Of a stretch of 64,000 bases of DNA, positions 45,790 to 57,170 are shown piece by piece. The notes beneath the pieces are model-generated. The model did not search any database, was not told where the DNA came from, and saw nothing but the letters and a program-made list of their open reading frames with translations. Numbering within the stretch: position 1 is the first letter of the stretch; the number at the start of each line of letters is the position of its first letter. The translations under genes were made by a program, and so were the position numbers. Source of the DNA: Ilyonectria destructans (Eukaryota; Ascomycota; Sordariomycetes; Hypocreales; Nectriaceae); contig JAHEWK010000002.1 in assembly GCA_020740775.1 (NCBI GenBank), positions 992,001 through 1,056,000 of the forward strand. The letters are read 5' to 3'.

Positions 45790-47094
45790 ATGTCGACCGA
45801 GACACCCAAACCCAAGGGCCCCACCGATGCGGCCTTGACATGTCCCGAAAGAGAAGCTCCCGCGCCTCCTATCCCCCCCCGTGGCGTTCGCACTAATACC
45901 GGTGATAGCAAAGCCTCCGTCAACAGCAAGTTTAGTGAAGTCATCTCGCCCTCTGACTCGCTGCTCAGACACCCGAAGTCGACACCGCCACCAACTTTTG
46001 AGGACCTCCAGCCGGCGCTGGACAAGATGCCAAGCAGAGAAGTTGTTCCTTTGATTGAGCGCATGGTTGGACCCCCCCAGGTCCACCTGGATAAAAGAAT
46101 TGCTGACGGCTCAAGCCTTTTCGGAACACAAGAGAACCAGTATTTGTTTGAGATCGGTAGGTATCGCTCATCTATCGCAGGATATATCGTTCCCACATAC
46201 GTCCTTCCCGGCAATGCCTTTCGCACCGCACTCAAGGACCAGAGCCCGGAGGATGAAGTCAGGTTCGAGTATGACAATCTATGGATTCAGCTTCAGTTCT
46301 TCTGGGATACAATGATGCGGATGCAACCTAATCCCGTCACCAGCGACATTCAAGAGATCGGGCACGCCGTCGATCTCATGGCCGACGTGACGGTGGGACG
46401 GCTGATTGCCGATATCCGACCTAGCTATCCACCAGAGCTCTCTCTCCGCAACATCAAGGAGTTGAGACGCCGTCTGCAGAGACTCGAGTTCGTCGTCAGA
46501 TCCGCGGTCAATTCCTGCGGCAAGGGCCCCAAGATGTACTGCGGATGTGCCATCGGCCTGAAGCGGTATAAGAACAAGCCTAGCCTTTGGGCACGCCTCT
46601 TCGGGCCCCAGGGAGAAGAGCCCGAGATTCCTGCGGCCCGGGAATTCCGAGTTCGGGATATCGCTCGCCTCCTGCGCTTGGAGGACTTCCTGACCCATGT
46701 GTCGCGGGAGTTCCAGCGCCAGCTTGGCGTGCTCCCCGAGCCGGAGAGCCTCGTCCTCACAACCATGAGCTTCATGGACGAGGAAATCACCGCCTTTGTC
46801 TCACAAAAGGGAATCACCAACATTGTGGATCTGAAGCATGTCTGGGTTGACATGATGTGCTCGCCCAAGTTCCGTCGCGCCCTGGTGAAGGAAGTGCAGG
46901 ATGTGGTCAACGATGCCATCTTCTTCAAGAAGAAGTACGGCCATTCTGGTCACCGCGACGGCTGCGACCAGAAAGTGGTCAAGCCCAGGAGCTTCATTCG
47001 ACAGCTCTCGGGACAGACTCAGTCGGGAGAGAGTTCTGGGTCTCGGGGCAAACTGATTTCGAGCCCGCTTCGGACGTTTTTTCATAAGTCGTGA
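45790..47094 (+). CDS. Hypothetical protein, 434 aa
   Basis: Single exon. The frame extends upstream without an ATG, so I place the start at 45790 (CGACATGTCGACC). Residues 1-80 are Pro/Ser/Thr-rich. The rest is a regular, helical, apparently folded domain with conserved-looking segments (DLQPALDKMPSREVVPLIERM; WIQLQFFWDTMMRM; LRRRLQRLEFVVRSAV). It has a short Cys cluster (YCGCAIG) and a basic C-terminus ending FFHKS. There is no signal peptide or membrane helix. Codon use is strongly biased, supporting a real gene. Family not recognised. Confidence 0.75.
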   Translation: MSTETPKPKGPTDAALTCPEREAPAPPIPPRGVRTNTGDSKASVNSKFSEVISPSDSLLRHPKSTPPPTFEDLQPALDKMPSREVVPLIERMVGPPQVHLDKRIADGSSLFGTQENQYLFEIGRYRSSIAGYIVPTYVLPGNAFRTALKDQSPEDEVRFEYDNLWIQLQFFWDTMMRMQPNPVTSDIQEIGHAVDLMADVTVGRLIADIRPSYPPELSLRNIKELRRRLQRLEFVVRSAVNSCGKGPKMYCGCAIGLKRYKNKPSLWARLFGPQGEEPEIPAAREFRVRDIARLLRLEDFLTHVSREFQRQLGVLPEPESLVLTTMSFMDEEITAFVSQKGITNIVDLKHVWVDMMCSPKFRRALVKEVQDVVNDAIFFKKKYGHSGHRDGCDQKVVKPRSFIRQLSGQTQSGESSGSRGKLISSPLRTFFHKS

Positions 47095-47442
47095 GGAAGT
47101 GCGGTTCTGGATAGGTTCATACTCTGGAATGGGTTGATGCTCTAGAATAGGTTGATACGGTAAATGAAATGGACTTGCTTGGTATGCTGAAAGTCACTTT
47201 CTCCTCTCCTTTGATTGTGTGATTGACTTGCTGTAGGTTATCGACAACCGATCCCTTTGTTCTGTCGCAATGTTTCATGTAAGAATTGAAAGGGTTTGTC
47301 CGAAAAGGAATACAAAGAACAACGCAACGGCAAGACCGTTGGCTTTGGATTTTGTCGCCTTACTTTCCCATAACTGAAAAGCCATTGGTCTATGACGTTC
47401 CTACAAACGTGCACCAAGGATGATATCCCCATCCCCAATTTC
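47095..47442. other. Convergent 3' region, nothing recognised
   Basis: 348 bp between converging genes, with short frames only. Confidence 0.5.
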
Positions 47443-48923
47443 CTACTGACCAAACAATCCCTCTGCCACCAACCTTCCAAACTCGACTGACGTAACTGCT
47501 TCCGCATCCTGCCCTAGCATCTCACGGTTGAAAGCCGAGTCAACCCACGGGCACTCGCTCACCGTCGTCTCCGTGTCGAACGCGGCGAATTCAGCGTCCC
47601 GAGCGCGCTGCTCCGGCCCTCGAGCGAGGTGGTTGAAGTGCCCGTGGTGTCGCGATTGGGCGACGATGGTGGTTGTGCGTGGGCGCTGGATCGCGTCGTA
47701 GCTTTGTAAAATTGTCGGGATGCGGGCTTTGAGACTCCCGCTGCTCAGTGAAGATGAGAACCGGGTGAGATTTCCAAGTAGTGTGCCGAGGACAAGAGCA
47801 TCTTCAACAGCCATTGCTGCGCCCTGTCCAAGATACGGGACAGCTGGATGAGCGGCATCACCCATGAGAGCTACGCGCGCACTTGTAAACGAGGGTAAAT
47901 CTTCCACACTCAAGAGCGGAAACCTCGTGAGTCCTTGGACAGCCTGTAGCAATGCCCTGACAACAGAGTTCCAGCCTGCCAAGTGCTCCCTCACCACCTC
48001 CAGCATATTTCCACTTTGGGAGCGGTGGTTAAGCTCATGGTCTGCAATAATAACCACGAGATTGAAAGTCTCGCCGCCGTGAATGGGGTAAAGGACTATA
48101 TGCGCATGAGGACCGAGCCAGAAGTGGCATTTCGAGGACGTGGTGACAGATGTGAAGAGGGATGATGAGAGTTGAGAACGAGTGAGCAGCGCACGGTACG
48201 CTGTTGTATTGGTTGGCTGTGGTCGAATGGTAGGGTATAGAGCTTTGCGGACGATCGAGTTGATACCTGATTGAGAGTTGGATGATAGCCTGAGGAGGAG
48301 TTAAAGGAGACATACCATCACACCCTATGATGACGTCTGATATCACGATATCGCCGTTTGCGAGTCTCACCCTTGGAGCTCCCGCGTTAATTTCCTTGAC
48401 CTCACATCCCAATCTAGTCTGAATACCCAGTTTATCTGCCTCCTCGAGCAGGACATTAATGTAATCAGCCCGATGAACGAACCTACACAGATAAGTAACT
48501 CGTTGGCAAATATACATCTAAGGGATCAAACTTACAGCCATGGTGCCCCGTAAATCTCCTCGTACCGCGTAAAGTCCCTGTTCAGCAACGTTTGGCCATG
48601 TTCATAATCCAATGAGAGAGAGCCTGGTGCCACTCCCTTCGACTTGGCGATGAGCTTGTCCAACAGGCCCAGGCTCCGAAGGACATTACATGCGTTGCAG
48701 GGGACTTGAATTCCGTTACCGGCCTATTGTACGTGACCATAATTAGTATCCTTCCTAGAAGACGACAGTTGTGCTCAAGGACGAGGGTACGTACAGAGAC
48801 CAAGGATGGAGCTCTCTCAAGGATTGTAACGTGAACGCCTGCGTAGCGAGAAAGGGTGATGGCGCACGTAAGCCCAGCAATACCGGCCCCAATGATGACG
48901 ACGTTTAATCTGCTGGTCTCCAT
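47443..48923 (-). CDS. FAD-dependent monooxygenase, salicylate-hydroxylase-like, 435 aa
   Basis: Exons 48923-48795, 48723-48536, 48482-48316 and 48266-47443 join in frame over introns of 71, 53, 49 bp. The N-terminal Rossmann motif is VVIIGAGIAGL (about residues 8-18), ending with the acidic residue of TILERAP that binds the FAD ribose. The middle motif reads VIIGCDGINSIVRKAL (the DG motif), and the C-terminal GD motif is ALMGDAAHPAVPYLGQGAAM. These define class A flavoprotein aromatic hydroxylases (FAD_binding_3), which use NAD(P)H and O2. The length is usual. The substrate is unknown. It stands between unrelated genes, and no clear partner is adjacent. Confidence 0.93.
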
Positions 48924-49783
48924 TATGACAATATCTTTGAACTTTTTTAAAGGACAAGACAGAAACCAATCCCACTCCTATGTGGTGGCGCGTTCATCAT
49001 ATTTCACACCTCCCGCTCGGGCGGACTCGTTCGAGCTGCTCAGTCTTCGGTCGTATTGATGGTGAAGGTTTGGGAAGTGTTTGGGGATTGGTGCCCGTAA
49101 GAATAGAATTGTGTGACGTGGAGAACTAGAGTTTGTCTGTTTGCGGCCAAGGATTGCTTGGGGCGAACCAGGATTCCGGGACCGGTTCAGTCACCGAGAG
49201 AAAAAATACTCTCCACAATCCTAAGGGAAAACAGTTTTGTGCATAAAGCGGGAGGCAAAATATGCGATGTAGAGACAAACATCATGTTTGGTGTTGGACA
49301 ATTGAATTTGGCGCTGAGGTGGCCAAGTTCCGAATGCGGCGAACCGCGGCGGGTGAGAGTAGACATCGGATCCGTCAAACTCTTCGCTACTGGGGGGCCT
49401 ATGAATGAGAGCCCTGGAACTAAAGAGATAACTGATATGATAGAGTGGCTTGCAGGTGCGGATCAAGAAAAAAGGTGGCAAGATATGACACTGTCCTGGC
49501 GTCTCTTGTATGGATTGATGTGATTTAACCATTCATTGTTTCTCGGGGTAAACCAACACCCCAAAACCACTCCTTGCAGCCTATCATGGATTTTAAGCTC
49601 ATGGAATCTTGGAACTGGACTTGTATCTACGCATGTCGTTCGTGTGTCATTTCCACAAACAGGAGCTCATCAGTTTGCTCCCCTGGGAGATACTTGTTTA
49701 CTTTGCGCGGGAGCAGAAACCACACCCACGGACTAGTCCACACGCTGAGAGGCCCAAGCCCATTAACGATAACCTAAACGCAG
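48924..49783. other. Intergenic, nothing recognised
   Basis: 860 bp upstream of the monooxygenase. Only short frames occur on either strand. Confidence 0.5.
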
Positions 49784-50998
49784 TTAGTAATGGTAAAGAA
49801 GGCCGATGGGGTCACACAGACCATTTTTCTTGCGAATCAAAAGCTCAATCGACCGGATGGGCACCTCCCCTTTGTCGTTGCGGACATGGACCAAGAAAGG
49901 ACGATTCACCATCAGCCACTGAACGCATAGGCGTTTCTCTCGGTAAGAAGCGACGTGCAAGAGAGTATCGCCCTTGTCGTTGGTCGAATACCAGCACGCC
50001 TCATTCGGATGGTGGCGGATCGACATCTTCCTGAGCTTCGTTACACACACGGCATCTTCTGAAGTGTCTATCATCCGGAATAATTCATTGATGCCGGGCG
50101 GGCAGAGCGGTATTCGTGGAGCAGGTGGGTCGTAACCATCCGCGGCAGCCAGGAGGTGACAAACGTGTTTGGGCTCGCTAGCGAGTGCAAACCAAGCCGA
50201 GGAACCGATTCTCCGGAACCCAACAGATCGCCAAAAGCGGATAGCGATGCCCTTGTCCTACTCGAGGGAACCAGAAGTTCTCTCCCGGGCAAACGCCGTG
50301 GGCGTGGCGATGACAAGGAACTTCCGGCTCCGTGATCGTGTCTTGCCGATGATGGCGTTAAAAAGGATGTTTCCAAGCAGAAATCCGTTGTGATTATCCT
50401 TTATGTGAAACTCGTCGATGAGAAGGATATCACCAGTGTCGACTTCGCGGCTCCAAATCCCGGAACCTTCTCTGGAGCCACCTTTGCTGAATTCTGGGAT
50501 CAGTCGACCATGTTGATCAAACAATTCAAGGCCCATCATTGCCGTATCCACAGTGGGCTCCTGAATTTTGCTGTAGAATTCATGTTGGATCGAATCTCTT
50601 CGGATCAGCTTGGACAAACAAGATCCAGAGTTGGTACTCCACATATAGGCGTGGCAAGCCTCCTTTGCGAGCACAAGCCCGTTGATCCGCTCAAGCCAAG
50701 GAAATAACTCGAATGCGCCGTCGAATTCCGTAACTTGGTCAACGGTTACTCTGCGGGATGTTATCGGCCTGGTGGCTGGAACGACGCATCAAATACTGGG
50801 CATCTGCGCAACTTACTGGTTCTCATGACCCCATTCGCCTTGCCACAGTCCTTCAAGCGGTGCAACTGGGTGAAGAATGATCTGGACCTTGAAGAGATCT
50901 TTGAGGGATACCTCGCTCTCATGAGTGGCCTTGGCAGACTTGGTTGGTGGCATTTCGAGCTTGTCATCGTCGTCAAGTTGGTGTGTTGGCGCTGGCAT
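49784..50998 (-). pseudogene. GNAT-like acetyltransferase plus ankyrin-repeat protein, interrupted by one TAG
   Basis: Start at 50998 (CAAGATGCC); a 66-bp GT-AG intron at 50751-50816 joins two exons totalling 383 codons. Residues 1-60 are acidic and basic linker. Then comes a GNAT-like fold: TGDILLIDEFHI, HNGFLLGNILFNAII (motif A position), and FWRSVGFRRIGSSAWFALAS, the typical motif B region. At the end is an ankyrin-type segment (NDKGDTLLHVASYR, then RNDKGEVP). One in-frame TAG at 50258-50260, between GSLE and DKGIAIRFW, cuts the GNAT region before its FWR motif. CAG to TAG is one C-to-T change. No intron removes it. Recent pseudogene, sequencing error or readthrough are all possible. Confidence 0.65.
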
Positions 50999-51402
50999 CT
51001 TGTTTCCCGGATGGAAAGCAAAACTCGACGTTTGAGTGGTGCGTCGGGGGTCACCTCTGCGGTGTGGCCAGGAGCGACGCCTTATTTCTTGGGGATGAAG
51101 AAGTGGTGAAGCGATGGCAAGTCTCGAGTTAGCGGAAGTGGCAGATATATATAAAAAAAACAGGGCAGGCCAACAGCTAGTGCCTTCAACGAAATAAAGG
51201 TACTATACGGTGAGTGGTTGATGCTGTGTGAATCATGGCCTCCCGTCGCACATAATTGATGTTGATGAGTGGGCGAAGGGATTGGCGAATCAGATCAGGA
51301 CTCAAGAAACACAATCGAAGGCAGTCGCGACCAGGCGCGCTGGAAATACAGCATTCCATTCACCCAACCCCAGATTTATATATACGCCTTATTTCATCTC
51401 CC
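50999..51402. other. Intergenic, nothing recognised
   Basis: 404 bp between the GNAT-ankyrin start and the 3' end of the methyltransferase-like gene; likely the former's promoter. Confidence 0.45.
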
Positions 51403-52636
51403 TTAAGCCCAGAGATCCCGAGCAACATCGTCAACAAGCTTCAGCTTGGCAAACATCTTTTCTTCCGTCATGCCCTCGGCACCCACGGCCACACTGGCGA
51501 AACCGCACTGGGGGCTGATGCCAATCTGCGACATGGCCTCTTCGGCGCTGCGGCCCTGGCCGTCGGCGATGATCTTGGCCGCCTCGAGCACACGGCTCTT
51601 GATGACGGCGGCGTCCTCCAGCTCGGGGTCCTTGGTGGTGACCACGCCGAGAACCACGTTCTTGTGCTTGGGGAGGAAGCGGAGCGGCTCGAAGCCGCCG
51701 GACCGCGTGTTGTCGTACTCGAGGAAGAAGGTGTCGTAGTTGAGGGTGGTGAAGAACTTCTCGGCAATCTTCTCGTAAGAACCCTCGCTGAAGTGCATCG
51801 ACTTGGAGAAGTTGCCTGCGACGTGGTCAGTACAAGTTGGATCAAGACGGTATTGAACACTCACCTCTGCAGATGTGAAGACCGACGTGAAGACCCTCGG
51901 GGCGGCCGGCAATGCAGTCATTGTGGGCCTTGAGATACGTCTCGAACAACTTGTCCGGGTCGACGCCCTCGCTCTTGAGAGCGGCAAGCATCTCGTCAGA
52001 GCAGAAGTAGGCCAGGGTGGGATCGTCAATCTGGATGTTGCGCACGCCCTCGTCATAGAGAGTCTTCAGCTCCTGCTGGTAGGCCTTGGCCAGGTCGGCG
52101 AAGAACTCCTCGTCGTTCGCATAGGCCTCGGCGCTGTAGCACTTGCCCGACGCCAGTCGCAGGTGGAAGTAGCATGGAGGCGGCATGGTGAACTTGCACT
52201 CGGCCCACTGCTCGCGGGGCACGCAGTCTCGCAGCAGCTTCCAGTTGTCCAGGTACGGGCTCTTGGTGTACTTGATCTTGCCCTCGCAGACGGCCGCCAT
52301 GGGGTACTGCTTGCCAGCCTTCTTGAGTGCGGCAATGGGCGGCGCCGAGAGACGAGCCAGCTCCCACGGCACGGGGCTCACTTCCTTGAAGCCCTCAAGC
52401 TTCTCGAAGAAGCCCGAGAAGTAGTACTTGCGGTCGAACTCGCCGGATGACAGCGCGCGCACGCCATGGTCCTGCTGCTTCTTGACAATATCGGCAATGG
52501 CAGCCTTTTGCGCCGCGAGGAGCTGCTCGGGCGAGACTTGCCCGGCATCGGCCTGCTCCTGAGTCTTCGCGAGAGCCTCGGGGCGAATAAGCGAGCCGAT
52601 GTGGTCGGCGTGGAACGGCAATTTGGTGACACCCAT
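51403..52636 (-). CDS. Cobalamin-independent methionine synthase C-terminal-domain-like protein, 394 aa
   Basis: Exons 52636-51865 and 51815-51403 join in frame over a 49-bp intron. The protein begins with HADHIGSLIRP, the hallmark of the stand-alone MetE-C-like (UROD/MetE TIM-barrel) family, and is half the length of true methionine synthase. Zinc-ligand positions appear kept: His in GLHICRGN with Cys near 256, an acidic LEYDNTRSGGFEPL segment, and Cys in ISPQCGFAS. QIDDPTLAYF is the substrate-pocket Asp motif. Stand-alone members lack the N-terminal half, and their methyl donor and acceptor are mostly unproven, so thiol methyl transfer is inference. Codon use is strongly biased, suggesting good expression. 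Confidence 0.88.
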
Positions 52637-55600
52637 GATTTCTGTTGATCTCTCTCTTCGCTACCTGGTTGTAACTGACAGGAGCGGGGAGAGGGGGACA
52701 GAGCGATTTAAATCGATTATCCCTGACTTATCTGTGGATCGTAGCGAGCTCGATCACCAAACCTCATGATTAACAGCCCCTCAATTCAAGTCGATAATAT
52801 CCGTCCCAAGGCAACTGTCGCATCAATTGACAAGCTTCCCCGGAGCTAAGAACCGCCGAGAAAACGGCTGCTCCAATGACGAATCTGCCGCGTGAATTAG
52901 TCTCCATCGAAGACACCCCAGCCCCTCCCCCACCTGCAGATCGTCGGCTGTGAAGCACGGCTGTTGAGCATCGTGGCTGCGAGTCGACGTTCGACTGGAA
53001 GTGCGAGAGAGGAGAGCTCCACGACAAGTGTTTTCTAGGGCTTTTTTGTCTACGACACCCTGGCGCTTTTTATGTTCCAAAGAATGCGGGCAGGCCTGAT
53101 GATAACTGAGAACTGTGGCCGTTACCCCCACTCCAACCAAGTCGTTCCACGGGCCCAGGTGCGGGGATAATTGACTTCTTCTTTACCGAGGGAATTGTCA
53201 GATTGCGGAGTTGTTGCATTGAACTCAATGCTACTGCCTCACCCCTCATTCCATTCATTCACATTGGGATGATACCCAACTCAATCACTTCCCTTCTATG
53301 CTACTTGCTTGGAACAACGCTCGGAGTCTTTTCCGGATAGCATATTGCTCTTGCAGCCTGTGCCAGATCGTTCCAGTGACAAAATCTCATCAGTTTTGCG
53401 AGCCGCAACCCTCTACTCGATAGCTACTCTTCGGAACTTCAAGATCTCCATCATAGACGTAATCCGTCAAAGAGGGAGACGGCCGACCAATAGGACCCTA
53501 CCCTGGTAACTGCTAATCAGAGGCAAGGCAAGACATAATCCTAGCCCAGTGTGTGTATTTCAGTGTGCTTTTCTGTCAGTCTCATAGTCAGCGTTCTGGA
53601 TCGTACCCCAGAATGTCACTCTGGAACGGATTTCTTTTCTCGGGTTGTAGTGAAACCGGAGATCTCGTGAGGCTAAAGAAGACGTCGACCTTGAATGCTA
53701 ACCAACCAAAAGATGAAACATCTTCCAGGTGTCATAGGCCAGTTTTGTGAACTCCTTTGGTAAAAAATAAAGTGATGAAGTTAGAGAGCCAAGTAGGGGC
53801 TTGAGCTCGTATTAAATATCTTCAGGATCACCATCAAGGTTGTCAGTGCGGAGACTCGGTAGTCGGAAGGACATCCAAATGCCTCTTTATCAAAGCTTAA
53901 TGCCAGCTCTAGACAAGTCTCCTTTCGTTTTGCGCCATGTCCAAGATTCGGAGGCTAAGAATTGTCAAAGCTGATTGACTGGCACTGATATTGTGGATAT
54001 CGTCTGATCTCGGAGGACACAACGATCATCATTCGTGCTATACGAGAAATTGTGTCTCAAACGTTTGTAAACTAACCTTGTCAAGACTTAGAATACCGGT
54101 CAGTAGATATCAACGCCGACTCTGGTTTCTAGCTCGAATGTAGAAGAATGATACCCACCGACAACCAATCTGTTGAATTCCCGCTATTGCTAGTTTTAAG
54201 CGATGCCCTGTACTCCAGTGGAGAGAAGGTCTTTGATTGAATAGCTGATACGATCTCGCTGGTAGAAAGCCCAAGTGAGTAGTGTTGTCTCAGACGGCAA
54301 ATAGATCCGAGAGACGCGCAGAAGGCTAGCTGGTCAGCATTCCAAGCAGCTCAGCTCAAAGCACGCCGGCAGACTCACCATGCAGGAATAACTCGTACGA
54401 ATTGTCAATTGGCTTATCCCTCGCTTGCCTCCACTTTCTGTCCCAATCGAAGGACTGGAGAGGACACTAGTAATTGCCTGCCCTTCGGAGGCGCCCTGAG
54501 GTGAGACAAGCCGAAACCGGTTTTTTCTTCGGAAATAATCTGATCAGACCACATAACACGGTTGGCTCGGGCATTTTGAAATGCGAGATGGAATGGTCAA
54601 GGTGACAGATGGCTGTGGTTTCTCTCAGAACGCGACGATGGAATTCGTCCCATCAAACCATCATGAGCGATTCTCAGTAAATTATCTGAACGAGATGGCG
54701 CTGGGAGACATGCGGCGAGCCATCGAGTGGTGAGTCGCGATTCTGGTTACCTTCGGGATAAGGTGGGCCATTGCGGAGCATCATAACACATTCCAGCCCT
54801 CGAGGAATTACTCCCGCGTCGAGTTCCACGCGATGGCTTGAGTGATTCAGGCACCCACGATTTAGGGGCTGTGGCGTTCGATCCCTTCACCTGTCTCGAA
54901 CGGCCGAGTGCGTCTTGTTTACCGCCACAATGATCGCTAGGGACGGAAAAAACAAGCAAACGTCGGTGAATACTCTAGGGCGGTTTGCTCGATTGTAATC
55001 AGGTTGAGATACATTTCAGATCAGCCACTGGGAGCTGCTGATCGCATTGTATGCAGCGCATGGTAACCCGGGCAATGGCGATATGTTTCACTGGAATCAG
55101 AATCTTCTTGGTTGAATGCGGAGTGCCTGGATAGAGAGAAATTTTGCAACTGCTAGAGTAGAGGTAACGTAGTGTGGACCGGATTTTATGTAAGATTTAA
55201 CGAACTGACGGTCTAGTTGGCTGGAATTCTTAAGCTCAGATGAATGCACATGCGTAATGTCTTTTTGTGTATGGTTTCCTGATAGTAGCCGTGTCGTATC
55301 GTGAGGATCTGGTTCATGGGGATGTTGCTAGTGATCGTGTTGACCCATGAGCTGAATGCGTGTTGCGTAGTGTAATGAAGCATAGAATATGAAGGTCTAC
55401 TGTTTCACTAATATGAATGGACGGTGCTTGCGTGTTACATGACTGTGTATCTTCTATTTTATTGAAAAATATAACTGGTAACCGCCCAAGATGGAAGTTT
55501 GCTTGCACATGGAAGAACAACAGCCATGACAATAACACAACAGCACCCTAAGAAATGCCAATTGTATTTACTATGAAGACCCAAGAAGCCACTGGACTCC

Positions 55601-57022
55601 AAGATACTTCTATTATCAATTCTTACTTACAGAAAATCTCACCAGAGGAGTACAGAGTCGTAATGGGATTGATGTCCAGGCTACCCTACACTTGATGGAC
55701 GATGCGAGGCCCCACCCGGGCTTGCCGGGCCGTGGGCTGGGCGGTCTATTTTGATTGGTGAATCTGTCTCACTTTGGAAAGACAAGCACATCTCCTCTCA
55801 ACTCCTCTCTTCTTCCCCCCTTCTCGTTACCAGCCTCCAGCCCTATCAAAAGCCCGCAAACCACTATTTCCCCAGATATTCTGTTTCAACCATGTGGGCA
55901 TGACGAAGGCTAATCGGAGGGTTGCCCGAGCCTGTCAAGTATCATACGATCCACCCGGACTGCATCTCATCGCGTGCGCCTGGGCCTTCGCCCTGCAGAA
56001 GAGCCATGTCATCGTGCTGATTTCCTGACCATGTCTTGTTTGTCTGCATAGACCTCGTGGGCTCAACACAAAGTCCTGTTGTCTGAGACGGACTGCATAA
56101 ATCCCCCATACCCGGTCTTGACTACAGATGAGCGGTCAACGCTGGGGGCGCTGGTTCAGTTGATATTGTCCGTATGATGGTATAAACTGACATGAAGACG
56201 TCCAAGTGGATGATACATGGGCAAGTTTGTTCCGCAACGCGACAATAAGGCGTTAGAAGGGCGGTTCAACACACTAGGGGCGCCTCCTTGGGCTGCCACC
56301 TTTTGGATGCGCCTTTGGCGCATGCCACTCGCAATAACCGAAGACCAGGCTGGTTAGCCCTGATCCTGTGTGGGGTTGTCTCTGAGACCATTTGGTAGTG
56401 TTGAGGGAGACTGAAGAACTTGCTCGGAGTAATGACTCCAGAGCTTCAACATTCTAACCGATGGGCCGATGTGTCGGTGTGGCGATGGGCCGATTAGATT
56501 ACCGAGCACGACGAGAAGCCAACGCTGCGCAAGTCAAACTATTGACTAAGTGGGTGGCCTCAAGCTGAGGGATGCTCCGAATTCGACGACAGGGCTGCAC
56601 CAAGCGGTCTCAGGGAACCGGCTCGTCGCGTTCCGACGGTCTGGAGGTGCTCCAACTCTTGCCCTGCATCGTCTTGATCCCCTAGGGGCTGGGAACCGCT
56701 TTTCAGGAATCCAGTGCAATCTTAGCAGGCAAGGCATTGGTAAGGCTTGTGCGAGGGGGAATTCCTCAGGGCGTCCGAGGTGGCAGGCCGCTCAGACTGC
56801 GTGGTGAGACATGGCGGAGGCGAATTGGTTAACTCCCAACAGGATGCATTCTTCGCCGTCGATAGGAGGGTGGAAGTGTCTTAACCTCCTCACGAGACTA
56901 GCACGCTGGCTTTCGGGGTTGGTGCTCAGTGCATTCGTCGCGGACTCCGGACTACCGGCTGGACTGAGGGAGCCCTGCCAACTGTTGTGGACGGAGGCGC
57001 ATCAAAGGGAGGGCTCATGATG
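52637..57022. other. 4.4-kb gene-poor region
   Basis: Between the methyltransferase-like gene and the WSC gene I find no frame longer than about 105 codons and none with family motifs. Part of it (53.3-55.6 kb) is A/T-richer. A C/T-rich stretch at about 55790-55850 followed by a short ORF could be a leader, but without support. No tRNA or transposon ends seen. Confidence 0.45.
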
Positions 57023-57030
57023 TATAAAAG
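57023..57030 (+). promoter_or_regulatory. TATA box of the WSC-domain gene
   Basis: TATAAAAG lies 140 bp before the ATG at 57171 and is followed by a C/A- and C/T-rich leader containing CAACAACAACAG. The combination is typical of strongly expressed fungal genes. Confidence 0.65.
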
Positions 57031-57170
57031 AAGTCCTTGGACCCCTCAAACCAACATCTCCTCTCACCATCACTCACAACAACAACAGCCTCGACTTCAT
57101 TCGCTTACCTCTCCGAGAGCCCCCTCAGTCTTTACTCCTAGTCACTCGTTCAGCTAGTACCACCTTCAAG

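Noticed and set aside
54781..54920. Possible tRNA (GTTCGATCC-like T-loop)
   Set aside because: No matching acceptor, D-arm or anticodon stem could be folded around it.
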